Shown: positions 8,651 through 18,277 of the stretch, in pieces | How the letters are laid out: each line of letters begins with the position of its first letter | Position numbering within the stretch: the stretch's first letter is position 1 | Assembly: GCA_001804805.1 (NCBI GenBank) | Contig: MHBH01000045.1 | Location: 1-42,710, forward strand | Reading direction: 5' to 3' | DNA from: Lentisphaerae bacterium GWF2_49_21 | GTDB lineage: Bacteria; Verrucomicrobiota; Lentisphaeria; Victivallales; GWF2-50-93 | Length of the DNA stretch: 42,710 nt | Position numbers and translations under genes: made by a program | The notes under the pieces: generated by a model | Database searches by the model: none | The model's input: the letters and a program-made list of their open reading frames with translations, nothing else | What the model was told of the DNA's origin: nothing

Positions 8651-9412
8651 ATGAACAGGGGGTTTTTACACAGGTTGAGCCGTCATACTGAAGAGTCGCC
8701 TTTGAATTTCACAGGATGGCTCGCGATACTCCTGATTATACTCGTTTTGACAATCACCACCTACTGCTTTTTAGAATCCTGTCCGAAAGATGGAAGACCG
8801 ATGGATATTGAACTTCCTTCCGTTCACGGATTGGGCTATGATCATGATGCGGGTAACCGGGAAATAAAAATAGATTTGCTCAGAAATGGCAAAATCAGGA
8901 TTGGCGACAGGTTTTTATCAGCCGATTTGCTTAGTCAGATATTGAAAAAGGCCGTTCAGGAATACGGTAAAGACATTTTCATGCATGTCCGTGCAGAAAA
9001 AAACTGCCTGTATAAGGATGTATGTCCAGTTATAAACGCTATCAAAGATTCGGGAAGGGACATTTTCTTTTTCGACGTGCTACCGATACATTCCGGTGAG
9101 ATTGATTATATTTACATCCGCTCATGGTATTCTGAAGACAAAAGGGATCTTATTCAGATAAACGTGAAAAAAGACCGGTTGATTCTAAATGACAGATTAT
9201 GCAAATATGACGATTTAAATATGATTTTGCAGAAAGCTTCAGAACTTGATCATGAATTAAAATGCTTTATAATCCCCGATTCCGATATTACCGTACAAAG
9301 ACTGGTCGATATCATTTACTTATGCCATCGCTGCTCAATTTTCCCAGTAATAGTTTCGGAAGAAAAAGCTATTCCGAATGAAGACCAGAACAAGGCTGAA
9401 AACGCAAACTGA
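8651..9412 (+). CDS. Membrane-anchored protein with two tandem ExbD/TolR-like periplasmic domains
   Basis: The 253-residue protein has a short cytoplasmic N-terminus, one membrane span (about residues 20-42, GWLAILLIILVLTITTYCFL) and two successive domains with the ExbD/TolR pattern: beta strand, 'G-K-I-x-I-x-D-R' turn, helix, 'HVRAEK' strand, helix. Domain 1 is about 65-135 (IKIDLLRNGKIRIGDRFL to FFFDVL); domain 2 is about 160-235 (IQINVKKDRLILNDRL to PVIVSE). ExbD and TolR are stator proteins that couple proton flow through ExbB/TolQ to TonB/TolA. No exbB/tolQ lies nearby. When the span is aligned to E. coli ExbD (NVTPFID), the essential channel Asp25 is replaced by Ala (NFTGWLA). It is therefore probably not an energised stator. 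No ribosome site is evident before the ATG. Confidence 0.65.
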   Translation: MNRGFLHRLSRHTEESPLNFTGWLAILLIILVLTITTYCFLESCPKDGRPMDIELPSVHGLGYDHDAGNREIKIDLLRNGKIRIGDRFLSADLLSQILKKAVQEYGKDIFMHVRAEKNCLYKDVCPVINAIKDSGRDIFFFDVLPIHSGEIDYIYIRSWYSEDKRDLIQINVKKDRLILNDRLCKYDDLNMILQKASELDHELKCFIIPDSDITVQRLVDIIYLCHRCSIFPVIVSEEKAIPNEDQNKAENAN

Positions 9413-9772
9413 AGTTTGTACTCCAACCTGATAATCATCCATTGTAGGAGTTCACAACTTAAGTTGTGCGTATTTTGTTTTTCCTAAGACACATCTGAAG
9501 CTGCCACGTGAGTCACGTTCCACGTGTCAATGTGGTCACGTGATGAACTCCTACCTAATTTCAATCCACTGCCGGAACACAAGATTCAGGCTAAAGCCCG
9601 TACTCCAAAACACGTTTACCTCTCTGACAACTGTTGATCACGAAACTCAGGTGTTTGGAGTACGGCCTTTCTTTGTCCGCCATAGCATCCCTGCGAAGGT
9701 GGGAGGCTGAATGTATTTAGAAATCTTTAAGAGATATAAATCTCGGGCAGGAATGCCCGAGTTACTCCGGAA

Positions 9773-10012
9773 GAACAGCCCTTACGGGTTTGACTCCTTT
9801 GAAGTAGGTCGGGCTTTCCAGCCCGACAAGATGGCGTCCAGGAATGACCGCCCTACTTAACCGGTAAAAGTTTCTTATTGATAAAACTGTGGCCACCGCA
9901 GTAGGCCGCTACAAACTTATACCAAAACAGAAGAGAATTGTCTATTCGCTAGTAGTCAAGCCATTTTTGGCTGTCATTCAAATTCAAGAACACGCAATAA
10001 TGCGTTAACTAC
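9773..10012. repeat. Dispersed repeat, copy B, interrupted by a REP-like element
   Basis: GAACAGCCCTTACGGG at 9773 matches the beginning of copy A (8480), and 9908-10012 matches the remainder, including TTGTCTATTCGCT, AAGCCATTTTTGGCTGT and TGCGTTAACTAC. About 110 bases with another hairpin (9808-9827) separate the two parts, as if one repeat had inserted into another. Confidence 0.6.
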
Positions 10013-10029
10013 AAGCAAAATAGAAATCC

Positions 10030-10049
10030 TTCGTAATACTATCCGTCAT
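10030..10049. repeat. 20-bp repeat shared in inverted orientation with 20195-20214
   Basis: TTCGTAATACTATCCGTCAT here is the exact reverse complement of the 20 bases at 20195-20214, ten kilobases away. Both lie in intergenic DNA next to hairpin repeats. Confidence 0.75.
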
Positions 10050-10186
10050 TTTCGTGTGATCAGTGCCTGTCCTCCGTCCTGTCCCTCGTAGCCCCTTGGG
10101 CGAAGTGGGAAGCTTCTCAGCGGCGGCGGAAGCATGTACCCTCTTTACTCCCAGGAATGGGACAGGCTAAAGCCCATCCCTACTTT

Positions 10187-10220
10187 AAAAAAAGCCGGCG
10201 GACTTTTACATCCGCCGGCC
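10187..10220 (-). terminator. Rho-independent terminator of gdhA
   Basis: On the minus strand GCCGGCGGA (plus 10211-10219) pairs with TCCGCCGGC (plus 10194-10202), followed by a run of seven T. A second perfect palindrome, AAATTTTTTC-ATC-GAAAAAATTT, lies between it and the stop codon (10223-10245). Confidence 0.85.
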
Positions 10221-10246
10221 TTAAATTTTTTCATCGAAAAAATTTA

Positions 10247-11602
<1,356 letters not shown>

Positions 11603-11713
11603 TTATTTTTCCCTCTGCGAATCCCTTCCGTCAACCCTACGGAATACCAAGATGTCGCGGAGTGTTGGGGGGATAAAATGGAGGGTTTTGGGGAAAAATC
11701 AAAGGATCTTGTG

Positions 11714-11754
11714 AAAAAAGACAAAAACCACCCTCCGCCGGAGAACGGTTTTTT
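11714..11754 (-). terminator. Probable terminator of the glutamine synthetase gene
   Basis: On the minus strand ACCGTTCTCCG-G-CGGAGGGTGGT forms a stem with three G-U pairs in the middle, followed by TTTTTGTCTTTTTT. It lies about 130 bases after the glnN stop, beyond the GGAGCGC repeat. Confidence 0.5.
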
Positions 11755-11826
11755 GTTGACTTCTCTTTCTATAAATCAGACGGCTACGGTAAAATCTGCA
11801 GCCGGTGTCTTTCAATAAATCTCAAA

Positions 11827-11880
11827 TGGAGCGCTGGCGTCCCGCCGGCAATAATTTGCCAGCAAGATGCTGGCGCTCCT
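11827..11880. repeat. GGAGCGC palindromic repeat, copy 1
   Basis: Left arm GGAGCGCTGGCGTCCCGCC, short AT-rich centre, right arm GCCAGCAAGATGCTGGCGCTCC. A second full copy lies in the opposite orientation at 40162-40214, and a half copy at 1495-1514. This copy is just behind the glutamine synthetase stop. Confidence 0.75.
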
Positions 11881-11885
11881 ATAAA

Positions 11886-14030
11886 TCAGTAAATAAACAG
11901 CATCTCTCCGTATTTCGGGAGAGGCCAGAGGTCATCGTCGATTTCCTGCTCGAGCTTGTCGACGGACACCCTCATTAAGGCTGTTTCCTTGACTACGGCT
12001 TCAATCTTGTGGTCTTCGATCGCCTTTTCGAGCTTCTCGCATGTGGCACAGAGATCGGATATGAGTTCGCCGATGACTATCGCCTTGTCCTTCTGCTCCG
12101 CAGCTCCGGCGGAAACTCCGATCTCCTTGAGCTTGATCACGTTGCCGGCAATCTCGCCCTGCTGTCTTATCGCCACTGGGAGGAATATCGTCTTCACCAT
12201 GTTGAGAGCGAGCTTGCCCTCGATCATGATGGTCTTCTTATACTCCTCGATATAGACTTCATAGCGCGAGTGGAGCTCGGTCTTGCTGAGGATCTTGTAT
12301 TTCGCGAAGAGGTGCTCCGCCTTCTTCGAAAGAAGTGAATCAAGGGCTTCCGGTGTCTTCTTGAAGTTCGGAAGTCCGCGTTTCTCGGCCTCCTTCGCCC
12401 ATTCCGCGGTATAGTTGTCGCCGTTGAATATGACACGCTTATGGTTCTTGATGATGTCCTGCAGCATTCCCTGGAGGGTGCTGTTGAACTTCGCAGCCGG
12501 AACCTTTTCAAGCTCGGTGGCGATCTCGTCAAGGGATTCTGCGACTATCGTGTTGAGCGCGATATTCGGCCCTGCGCAGGACTGGTTGGAACCGACCGCG
12601 CGGAACTCGAACTTGTTTCCTGTGAATGCAAACGGGCTTGTGCGGTTGCGGTCCGTCGCATCCTTCGGAAGAATCGGAAGAGTGTCAACTCCGACATGCA
12701 TCGTGCCGCTTGTCTTCGATGATTTCGAACCGCCCTTCTCAATCTGCTCGATCACGTCCGTCAGCTGTTCGCCGAGGAAGATCGAGATGATCGCCGGAGG
12801 GGCTTCGTTTGCACCAAGGCGGTGGTCGTTGCCGGCGTGCGCGACTGTTGCGCGGAGGATGTCGGCATGGCGGTCGACAGCCCTGATGATCGCGCAGAGG
12901 AACGTGAGGAACATGGCGTTCTCATGCGGATTGCTTCCGGGTTCGAGAAGGTTTTTCCCGTCATGGCCTACCATGAGGGACCAGTTGTTGTGTTTTCCTG
13001 AACCGTTGATGCCTGCGAAGGGCTTCTCGTGCAGGAGGCAGACCAGTCCGTGGTGGGAGGCGACCTGGCGGAGGATCTCCATTACTATCATGTTATGGTC
13101 TATCGCGAGATTGAGCTCCTCGAAGATCGGAGCAAGCTCGAACTGCGCGGGGGCGACCTCGTTGTGGCGTGTCTTCGCCGGAATTCCAAGCTTCCAGAGC
13201 GTCTGGTCGAGTTCGTTCATGAAGTTGAAGATGCGTTCCTTCACTGCACCGAAATAATGGTCTTCCATCTGCTGGTGCTTGGCGGAGACGCTGCCGAAAA
13301 GAGTGCGCCCGGCCTGTACAAGGTCGGGACGCGCAAGATAGAGCTCCCTGTCGATGAGGAAGTATTCCTGTTCCGGTCCGAGGGTGGCGACAATCCTGCT
13401 CTCGACTTTTTCGCCGAAGCATGCGAGTATCCTCTTGGCCTGTGCCGACACTGCCTGCATTGAACGGAGCAGCGGTGTCTTCTTGTCCAAGGCTTCACCT
13501 GTGTATGAACAGAATGCAGTAGGTATGCAGAGGACTGCGCCAGAGGCTGTGTGTTTTATGAAAGCGGGGCTTGTCGGATCCCAGGCGGTGTAGCCGCGCG
13601 CTTCGAAGGTGGCCCTGATTCCGCCTGACGGGAAGCTTGATGCGTCCGGTTCGCCCTTGACAAGCGACTTTCCGGAGAAGTCCATCATCACTCCGCCCTC
13701 GAGATCGGGTTCGATGAAGGAATCGTGCTTTTCAGCAGTTGACCCGGTGAGGGGCTGGAACCAGTGCGTGTAATGGCTTGCTCCCTTGCTGAGGGCCCAG
13801 CGTTTCATGGCGTTTGCTACGTCGTCTGCGATCGTCGGATCAAGAGTTATGCCGTTCCTTATAGTAAGGAGGAGCTTCTTGTATACCGGCTTCGGAAGAT
13901 AGTCCTTCATCGTCTTAAGGTTGAACACGTCCTCCCCGTAGATCTCGGTGATCTGGGTTTCCCTTCCGCTTCCTATGACGTCGAGCTTCTTGTTCGCGAT
14001 GTTCGAAATCACGTGCTTTCTCAGGTTCAT
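11886..14030 (-). CDS. glnN: Glutamine synthetase type III
   Basis: The 714-residue protein is a type III (GlnN) glutamine synthetase, the long dodecameric form common in Bacteroidota and related anaerobes; it makes glutamine from glutamate, ammonium and ATP. Supporting segments are HYTHWFQPLTGSTAEKHDSF near the N-terminus, FEARGYTAWDPTSPAFI, the LGPEQEYFLID metal-ligand loop, GINGSGKHNNWSL and NRTSPFAFTGNKFEFRAVGS. The length is typical of the type. The start at ATG 14030 (MNLRKHVI) is preceded by GGAGG at 5 bases; longer readings to 14225 have no ribosome site and would cross the promoter. The 104-base leader and sigma54-like promoter upstream suggest nitrogen control. Downstream is gdhA. 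Confidence 0.95.
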   Translation of the reverse strand: MNLRKHVISNIANKKLDVIGSGRETQITEIYGEDVFNLKTMKDYLPKPVYKKLLLTIRNGITLDPTIADDVANAMKRWALSKGASHYTHWFQPLTGSTAEKHDSFIEPDLEGGVMMDFSGKSLVKGEPDASSFPSGGIRATFEARGYTAWDPTSPAFIKHTASGAVLCIPTAFCSYTGEALDKKTPLLRSMQAVSAQAKRILACFGEKVESRIVATLGPEQEYFLIDRELYLARPDLVQAGRTLFGSVSAKHQQMEDHYFGAVKERIFNFMNELDQTLWKLGIPAKTRHNEVAPAQFELAPIFEELNLAIDHNMIVMEILRQVASHHGLVCLLHEKPFAGINGSGKHNNWSLMVGHDGKNLLEPGSNPHENAMFLTFLCAIIRAVDRHADILRATVAHAGNDHRLGANEAPPAIISIFLGEQLTDVIEQIEKGGSKSSKTSGTMHVGVDTLPILPKDATDRNRTSPFAFTGNKFEFRAVGSNQSCAGPNIALNTIVAESLDEIATELEKVPAAKFNSTLQGMLQDIIKNHKRVIFNGDNYTAEWAKEAEKRGLPNFKKTPEALDSLLSKKAEHLFAKYKILSKTELHSRYEVYIEEYKKTIMIEGKLALNMVKTIFLPVAIRQQGEIAGNVIKLKEIGVSAGAAEQKDKAIVIGELISDLCATCEKLEKAIEDHKIEAVVKETALMRVSVDKLEQEIDDDLWPLPKYGEMLFIY

Positions 14031-14145
14031 CACATCCTCCATATGTTTATTTTCAATTTCAAATTTATTGTCCTTGTCTACGGCGGGCGGCAGGCTGTTA
14101 TTTTCCCGACAAGCGCCCCCGCTCGTTTCAACGGGTGCCTGAGAC

Positions 14146-14161
14146 AGCACTCTCCATGCCA
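14146..14161 (-). promoter_or_regulatory. Sigma54 (-24/-12) promoter-like site upstream of glnN
   Basis: The minus strand reads TGGCATGGAGAGTGCT. It matches the RpoN consensus TGGCAYRNNNNTTGCW at all fixed positions but one, with GG and GC at the required 12-base distance. Transcription from it would begin about 100 bases before the glnN ATG. Glutamine synthetase genes are classical RpoN targets in other bacteria. Control by RpoN here is inference from this match. Confidence 0.55.
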
Positions 14162-14377
14162 ATCCTGAACTGCCTTTTATAACATATTCGTCATCAATGC
14201 AATATAAGAGCACCCCAGGAACCAAATTCTTGCACCGTATTACAATTATGTACTTTGCTTTTTTATATAATTACATTTTTGTAAGACATATACAAATACT
14301 CTAAGGCTCCGCATAAAGCAAGCGGAATCCCTTTAATTTGCCGATAATTCACCATGCGGCGGCTGAGAGGAGGAGGA

Positions 14378-16162
14378 TCAATGCATTATTATTATTACGG
14401 CAAGCATGACTGCGTTGTTGCAGCAGTGCAGGCATATCGGCACATAGATGCTCTTCGTCTTCTCGAAGGAATATGCGAATATCGCACCCATGACGAACAG
14501 CGGCATGAAGAAGGAAAGGCTCATGTGCATTGATGCGAAGACCGCGGAGGATATTGCAATCGCAATCCACGGCCTCATCATAGTTTTCAGCGACTGGTAG
14601 ACGATGCCCCTGAATATAAGCTCCTCCATGACGGGAATCGCGAACGATCCCGCGACATATACAAATGCAAACTGGAATCCCGAAAGGCTTTTAGAAGTAA
14701 AAAGCCCCGCAATGGCCTGTGGTTTCAGCTTTATCCCAAAGACTCCGCATCCCCAGGAATAAAGCACTTCAAGGGAAATCATGCAGACAAAGAATATAAG
14801 CGTCCAAATGAGCAACGTCTTCGCCGATGCTGTTCTCAAGGCGAACGCGTCCCTGAAATACGCCCCTCTCCGCCTGATCACGATCGCAAAGAACAAAATG
14901 CCGAATCCGAACATGAGCATCATCTGGATGATACCGTTAGTCAGAAAATGCAATGGGAGGAGGAGCACGGCCTGCGAGACAAATGCGAAAGGCGCAAGAA
15001 GAAGGAAAAGCGAGAAGAAGTCGAATAGGCACCATGGCCCGCCTTCACCATGCCCCATGCGCGACTTGGCATATATCCAGAATAGAATCGCCATCAGGAG
15101 CACGAAGCCTGACATCAGGGCCGAATATCCTAGGACCGTCATGAGGAAAATGGCCGGAAACTCACGCGCGGTACCTAATGCCTCCTTCAAGTCCCCTTTC
15201 TTGCAGTAGCCGGCCATAAGCAGCAATGCGGAAATATATCTGATCTCCCTCATTTGCGCCCCTATGCCCATCCTGGCATATCTTATCGACTTGTCCGTGT
15301 CCGCAGACGCCATCCCCACAACTATTGAATCGTCGCATTCGTCGACAAGGATGCAATATCCGTTGAAATAAGCACAGGCGCTGTAGAGCCGGGCTAAAAC
15401 CGAACCTTTTTCCGCAGCCGTTTCCAGACATGACATCGCCTTGGCGGAATTTGTTTCGAAACCGGCGGCGCCAAAATGATAGCAGGCCATCTGGATCAAC
15501 GCGTCTTCGTCGCCCTGTCCGGCCGCCTTCTCAAACCACTCGAAAGCCTTCTGCCTGTCAACTGCCACTCCTTTCCCCTTACCGTAGCATAACCCAAGTT
15601 CGCGCTGAGCCCTGTCTGTACCTTTTTCCGCAGATTTCCTTAGCCATTCAACAGCCTTGACATAATCTTTTTCGACTCCTCTGCCATTCTGATAACTCAT
15701 ACCTATATTATATTGGGCCCTTGCATGCCCCAGCTCCGCAGCCTTTCTATAAAATTGGAATGCCATTCTCTCGTCCTGGGAAGCGCCTATTCCTCTTTCG
15801 TGGCATGCACCAAGGTAGAATAATGCTTCAACATGCCCCTGTTCAGCCGCCCTAGAAAACCATTCAAATGCCTTTTTATCATCTTTCTCAACACCTATGC
15901 CTTCCCAATACATCAATCCTATAGTGCATTGGCCATAAACATCTTCCTTCTCCGCAACCTTCATGAACCACTCAAAGGCTTTTCTATCGTCCTTGGCAAC
16001 ACCCGTTCCCTTAGAATAGCAACGGGCAAGCTTCCATTGCGCATCAATATCTCCGTTCCCGGCTTTCTGCTGCAGATCCGCAATATCACTGCCGTCCCCG
16101 GCGAAAAGGCAAAATGAAAGCAAGGAAAAGACTAACGCTTGTAGCAGATGTTTCATGGTCAT
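14378..16162 (-). CDS. Sel1-repeat protein fused to a CPBP-family intramembrane protease
   Basis: The 594-residue protein starts with a signal peptide (MTMKHLLQALVFSLLSFCLFAG), followed by at least six Sel1-like repeats of about 36 residues to about residue 255 (for example AQWKLARCYSKGTGVAKDDR, with AxxxLGxxYxxGxGVxxDxxKAxxWxxKAAxxG periodicity). A linker and about seven or eight membrane spans follow. The C-terminal part carries the three CPBP (CAAX protease/bacteriocin-processing) motifs: EELIFR (E513-E514, R518), FASMH (H546) and HCCNN (H579, N582-N583). Sel1 repeats bind proteins and would face the periplasm; the CPBP active site lies in the membrane. A repeat-guided membrane protease or protein-maturation factor is a reasonable inference. 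No ribosome site decides between ATG 16162 and ATG 16156. Confidence 0.88.
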   Translation of the reverse strand: MTMKHLLQALVFSLLSFCLFAGDGSDIADLQQKAGNGDIDAQWKLARCYSKGTGVAKDDRKAFEWFMKVAEKEDVYGQCTIGLMYWEGIGVEKDDKKAFEWFSRAAEQGHVEALFYLGACHERGIGASQDERMAFQFYRKAAELGHARAQYNIGMSYQNGRGVEKDYVKAVEWLRKSAEKGTDRAQRELGLCYGKGKGVAVDRQKAFEWFEKAAGQGDEDALIQMACYHFGAAGFETNSAKAMSCLETAAEKGSVLARLYSACAYFNGYCILVDECDDSIVVGMASADTDKSIRYARMGIGAQMREIRYISALLLMAGYCKKGDLKEALGTAREFPAIFLMTVLGYSALMSGFVLLMAILFWIYAKSRMGHGEGGPWCLFDFFSLFLLLAPFAFVSQAVLLLPLHFLTNGIIQMMLMFGFGILFFAIVIRRRGAYFRDAFALRTASAKTLLIWTLIFFVCMISLEVLYSWGCGVFGIKLKPQAIAGLFTSKSLSGFQFAFVYVAGSFAIPVMEELIFRGIVYQSLKTMMRPWIAIAISSAVFASMHMSLSFFMPLFVMGAIFAYSFEKTKSIYVPICLHCCNNAVMLAVIIIMH

Positions 16163-16344
16163 AATCGACAGTATATCACTGAATAACGGGGTGCAAGGCT
16201 CTTATCGCATATTTTTCCCGAATTCCTATTGCTTTTCCGGGGTATTGGTCTAATTTATGCGCCCGGTCGGGGATTTCCATAAGAATGGGAATCCGTTATA
16301 AATTAAGTAAATCGGTAAACAGAACAACAAAACAAAGAAACAAA

Positions 16345-18117
16345 ATGGCAACAGAAACAATCAACGACGTAGCAAGCTTCATCGACCTCGAAAACATGCC
16401 CGCCTCCATGGAGGAAGTGCTCAAGCAGGAAACAAAACCCAACTTTGTGGAAGGCTCCATCCTCAAGGGGCGCGTAATCGAAAAACGCGACAACGGCGTC
16501 CTCGTGGACATTCAGTACAAGTCCGAAGGATTCATATCCTCAGAGGAATTCAAGAACTGGAACGACATCAAGCCCGACGACATGATCGACGTCTTCCTCG
16601 AACAGATCGAGGACGAAAACAACATGCCCAAGCTCAGCGTCTCAAAGGCCTCCTTCCAGAAGTCCTGGGACAAGCTCTGCTCCGAATACAAGGAAGGCCA
16701 GGTAATCAAGGGCCTCATGAAGCACCGCGTCAAGGGCGGAATCATCGTCGACCTCTTCGGAATCGAGGCGTTCCTCCCCGGCTCACAGCTCGACATCGCC
16801 CCCGTCCGCAACATGGACGATTTCATAGGCAAGGAATACGACCTCAAGATACTCAAGATCAACACCGACAGGAAAAACATCGTAGTGTCCCGCAGGGAAC
16901 TTCTCGAGGCCGACCGCGCCGACAAGCGCAGCACCCTCCTCAAGGACATGGAGAAGGGACAGGTCAGGAACGGCGTCGTCAAGAACATCACCGACTTCGG
17001 TGCATTCATCGACCTCGGCGGACTCGACGGACTCCTCCACATCACCGACATGTCATGGAAGCGCATATCCCATCCTTCGGAAATGCTCGAAATCGGCCAG
17101 AGGGTCGATGCAGTCATACTCGACATCGACAACGTCAAGGAGCGCGTCTCCCTCGGGCTCAAGCAGAAGACCGAGAATCCGTGGATCAAGATCGACGAGA
17201 AATATCCCGTCGGCGCCACGATCAAGGGCCGCGTAGTCAACATCATGCCGTATGGCGCGTTCGTTGAGATAGCCGAAGGAGTCGAAGGACTCATCCACGT
17301 CTCCGAAATGTCATGGACAAAGCGCATCACCAAGGCCGGCGAAGTGCTCAGCGTCGGCGAGGAAGTTGAAGCCGTCGTACTCGACATCCAGAAGGACCAG
17401 AAGAAAATATCCCTCGGCCTCCGCCAGACCACCCAGAATCCATGGGAAGTCCTCGCCCAGAAATATCCTGCAGGAAGCAAGATAAAGGGCAAGGTCAGGA
17501 ACATGACCAGCTACGGCGCGTTCGTCGAGATCGAAAACGACATCGACGGAATGATACACGTGTCCGACATGTCATGGACAAGGAAGATCAACAACCCGAA
17601 CGAGCTTCTCAAGGTCGGACAGGAAGTCGAAGCTGTCATACTCGACATCGATCCGGCGCAGCAGAGGATTTCGCTCGGAATCAAGCAGCTTGAGAACGAT
17701 CCGTGGCTCAAGATCGACGAGCTCTACAAGATCGGCGACCTCCTCAAGGGCAAGATCACGAAGATCACCGCCTTCGGAGCGTTCATCGAGCTTTCAAACA
17801 AGATCGACGGCCTCATCCACATCTCGCAGATCAGCGACGAGCATGTAAAGCGCGTCAAGGACGTGCTTACCCTCGGCGACGAGGTTGAAGCAAGAGTCAT
17901 CAAGATCGACAGGGACGAACGCCGCATCGGCCTGAGCATCAAGGCCGCGAAGGCGAACTACTCCGAAGAGGCCCTCAAGGCCGCAGGCGAGGAAGTCGCA
18001 GCAGCCCTTGGCAATATCAAGGTCGGCGAAATGCTCGACGAAGATTCCCTCTCCGCCCTCGACGCTGTCGAAACCAGCATCAGGAAGGAAGACGCCGAAA
18101 GGGAATCAAAGAAATAG
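16345..18117 (+). CDS. rpsA: 30S ribosomal protein S1
   Basis: The 590-residue protein has six S1/OB-fold RNA-binding repeats (roughly residues 35-105, 120-195, 207-280, 294-367, 381-454 and 466-540), each ending in the typical 'R-I-S-L-G-I-K' strand, followed by an acidic, Ala-rich tail. It unwinds and delivers mRNA to the 30S subunit. Domains 3-6 are the most alike (GAFV/IEI, GLIHISxxSW), as in other S1 proteins. The start was placed at ATG 16345; upstream ATG 16285 would add a basic tail read from intergenic DNA. No Shine-Dalgarno is present before 16345, only an A-rich leader, which is usual for rpsA. Strong use of C-ending codons fits a highly expressed gene. A clear terminator follows. 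Confidence 0.96.
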   Translation: MATETINDVASFIDLENMPASMEEVLKQETKPNFVEGSILKGRVIEKRDNGVLVDIQYKSEGFISSEEFKNWNDIKPDDMIDVFLEQIEDENNMPKLSVSKASFQKSWDKLCSEYKEGQVIKGLMKHRVKGGIIVDLFGIEAFLPGSQLDIAPVRNMDDFIGKEYDLKILKINTDRKNIVVSRRELLEADRADKRSTLLKDMEKGQVRNGVVKNITDFGAFIDLGGLDGLLHITDMSWKRISHPSEMLEIGQRVDAVILDIDNVKERVSLGLKQKTENPWIKIDEKYPVGATIKGRVVNIMPYGAFVEIAEGVEGLIHVSEMSWTKRITKAGEVLSVGEEVEAVVLDIQKDQKKISLGLRQTTQNPWEVLAQKYPAGSKIKGKVRNMTSYGAFVEIENDIDGMIHVSDMSWTRKINNPNELLKVGQEVEAVILDIDPAQQRISLGIKQLENDPWLKIDELYKIGDLLKGKITKITAFGAFIELSNKIDGLIHISQISDEHVKRVKDVLTLGDEVEARVIKIDRDERRIGLSIKAAKANYSEEALKAAGEEVAAALGNIKVGEMLDEDSLSALDAVETSIRKEDAERESKK

Positions 18118-18141
18118 TAGAAGTAAAGTTTTTGTCTATAC

Positions 18142-18178
18142 AAGAACCCCGGGAGAAACACCCGGGGTTCTTTATTTT
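18142..18178 (+). terminator. Rho-independent terminator of rpsA
   Basis: AAGAACCCCGGG (18142-18153) and CCCGGGGTTCTT (18161-18172) form a perfect 12-bp stem with a seven-base loop, followed by a T-rich stretch. Confidence 0.92.
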
Positions 18179-18277
18179 CCATGTCTGGCATCACTCCCTC
18201 TGAATTTGTATTTTCATAATTAGACGCTATTTTGGTAAGTCCTTCAAACAACTGTCTAAATATATTATGAGGCCAGA

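Larger units (their letters stand above)
9413..10186. repeat. Gene-free cluster of REP-like hairpins
   Basis: No protein or RNA gene is visible in this 770-base gap. It holds many palindromes: CACAACTTAAGTTGTG (9453-9468); CTCGGGCA-GGAA-TGCCCGAG (9742-9761); GTCGGGCT-TTCC-AGCCCGAC (9808-9827); GGGACAGGCTAAAGCCCATCCC (10159-10180). An inverted pair pairs GGCTAAAGCCCGTACTCC (9589-9606) with GGAGTACGGCC (9657-9667). Three CACGTG hexamers sit at exact 16-base steps (9505, 9521, 9537). The elements have different wording but the same architecture. Confidence 0.7.

Noticed and set aside
9413-10186. CRISPR array
   Set aside because: Repeats differ in sequence, are palindromic and lack regular spacer lengths; no cas genes are present in the window.
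12415-13257. Plus-strand open frame of 280 codons inside the glutamine synthetase gene
   Set aside because: It is antisense to a highly conserved enzyme, with no domain or ribosome site. Similar long antisense frames in the rpsA (16512-17504) and GH5 (28890-29642) genes were rejected for the same reason.
14031-14225. N-terminal extension of glutamine synthetase to 14225
   Set aside because: The extension has no ribosome site and would include the sigma54-like promoter; ATG 14030 has an ideal GGAGG and gives the normal family length.
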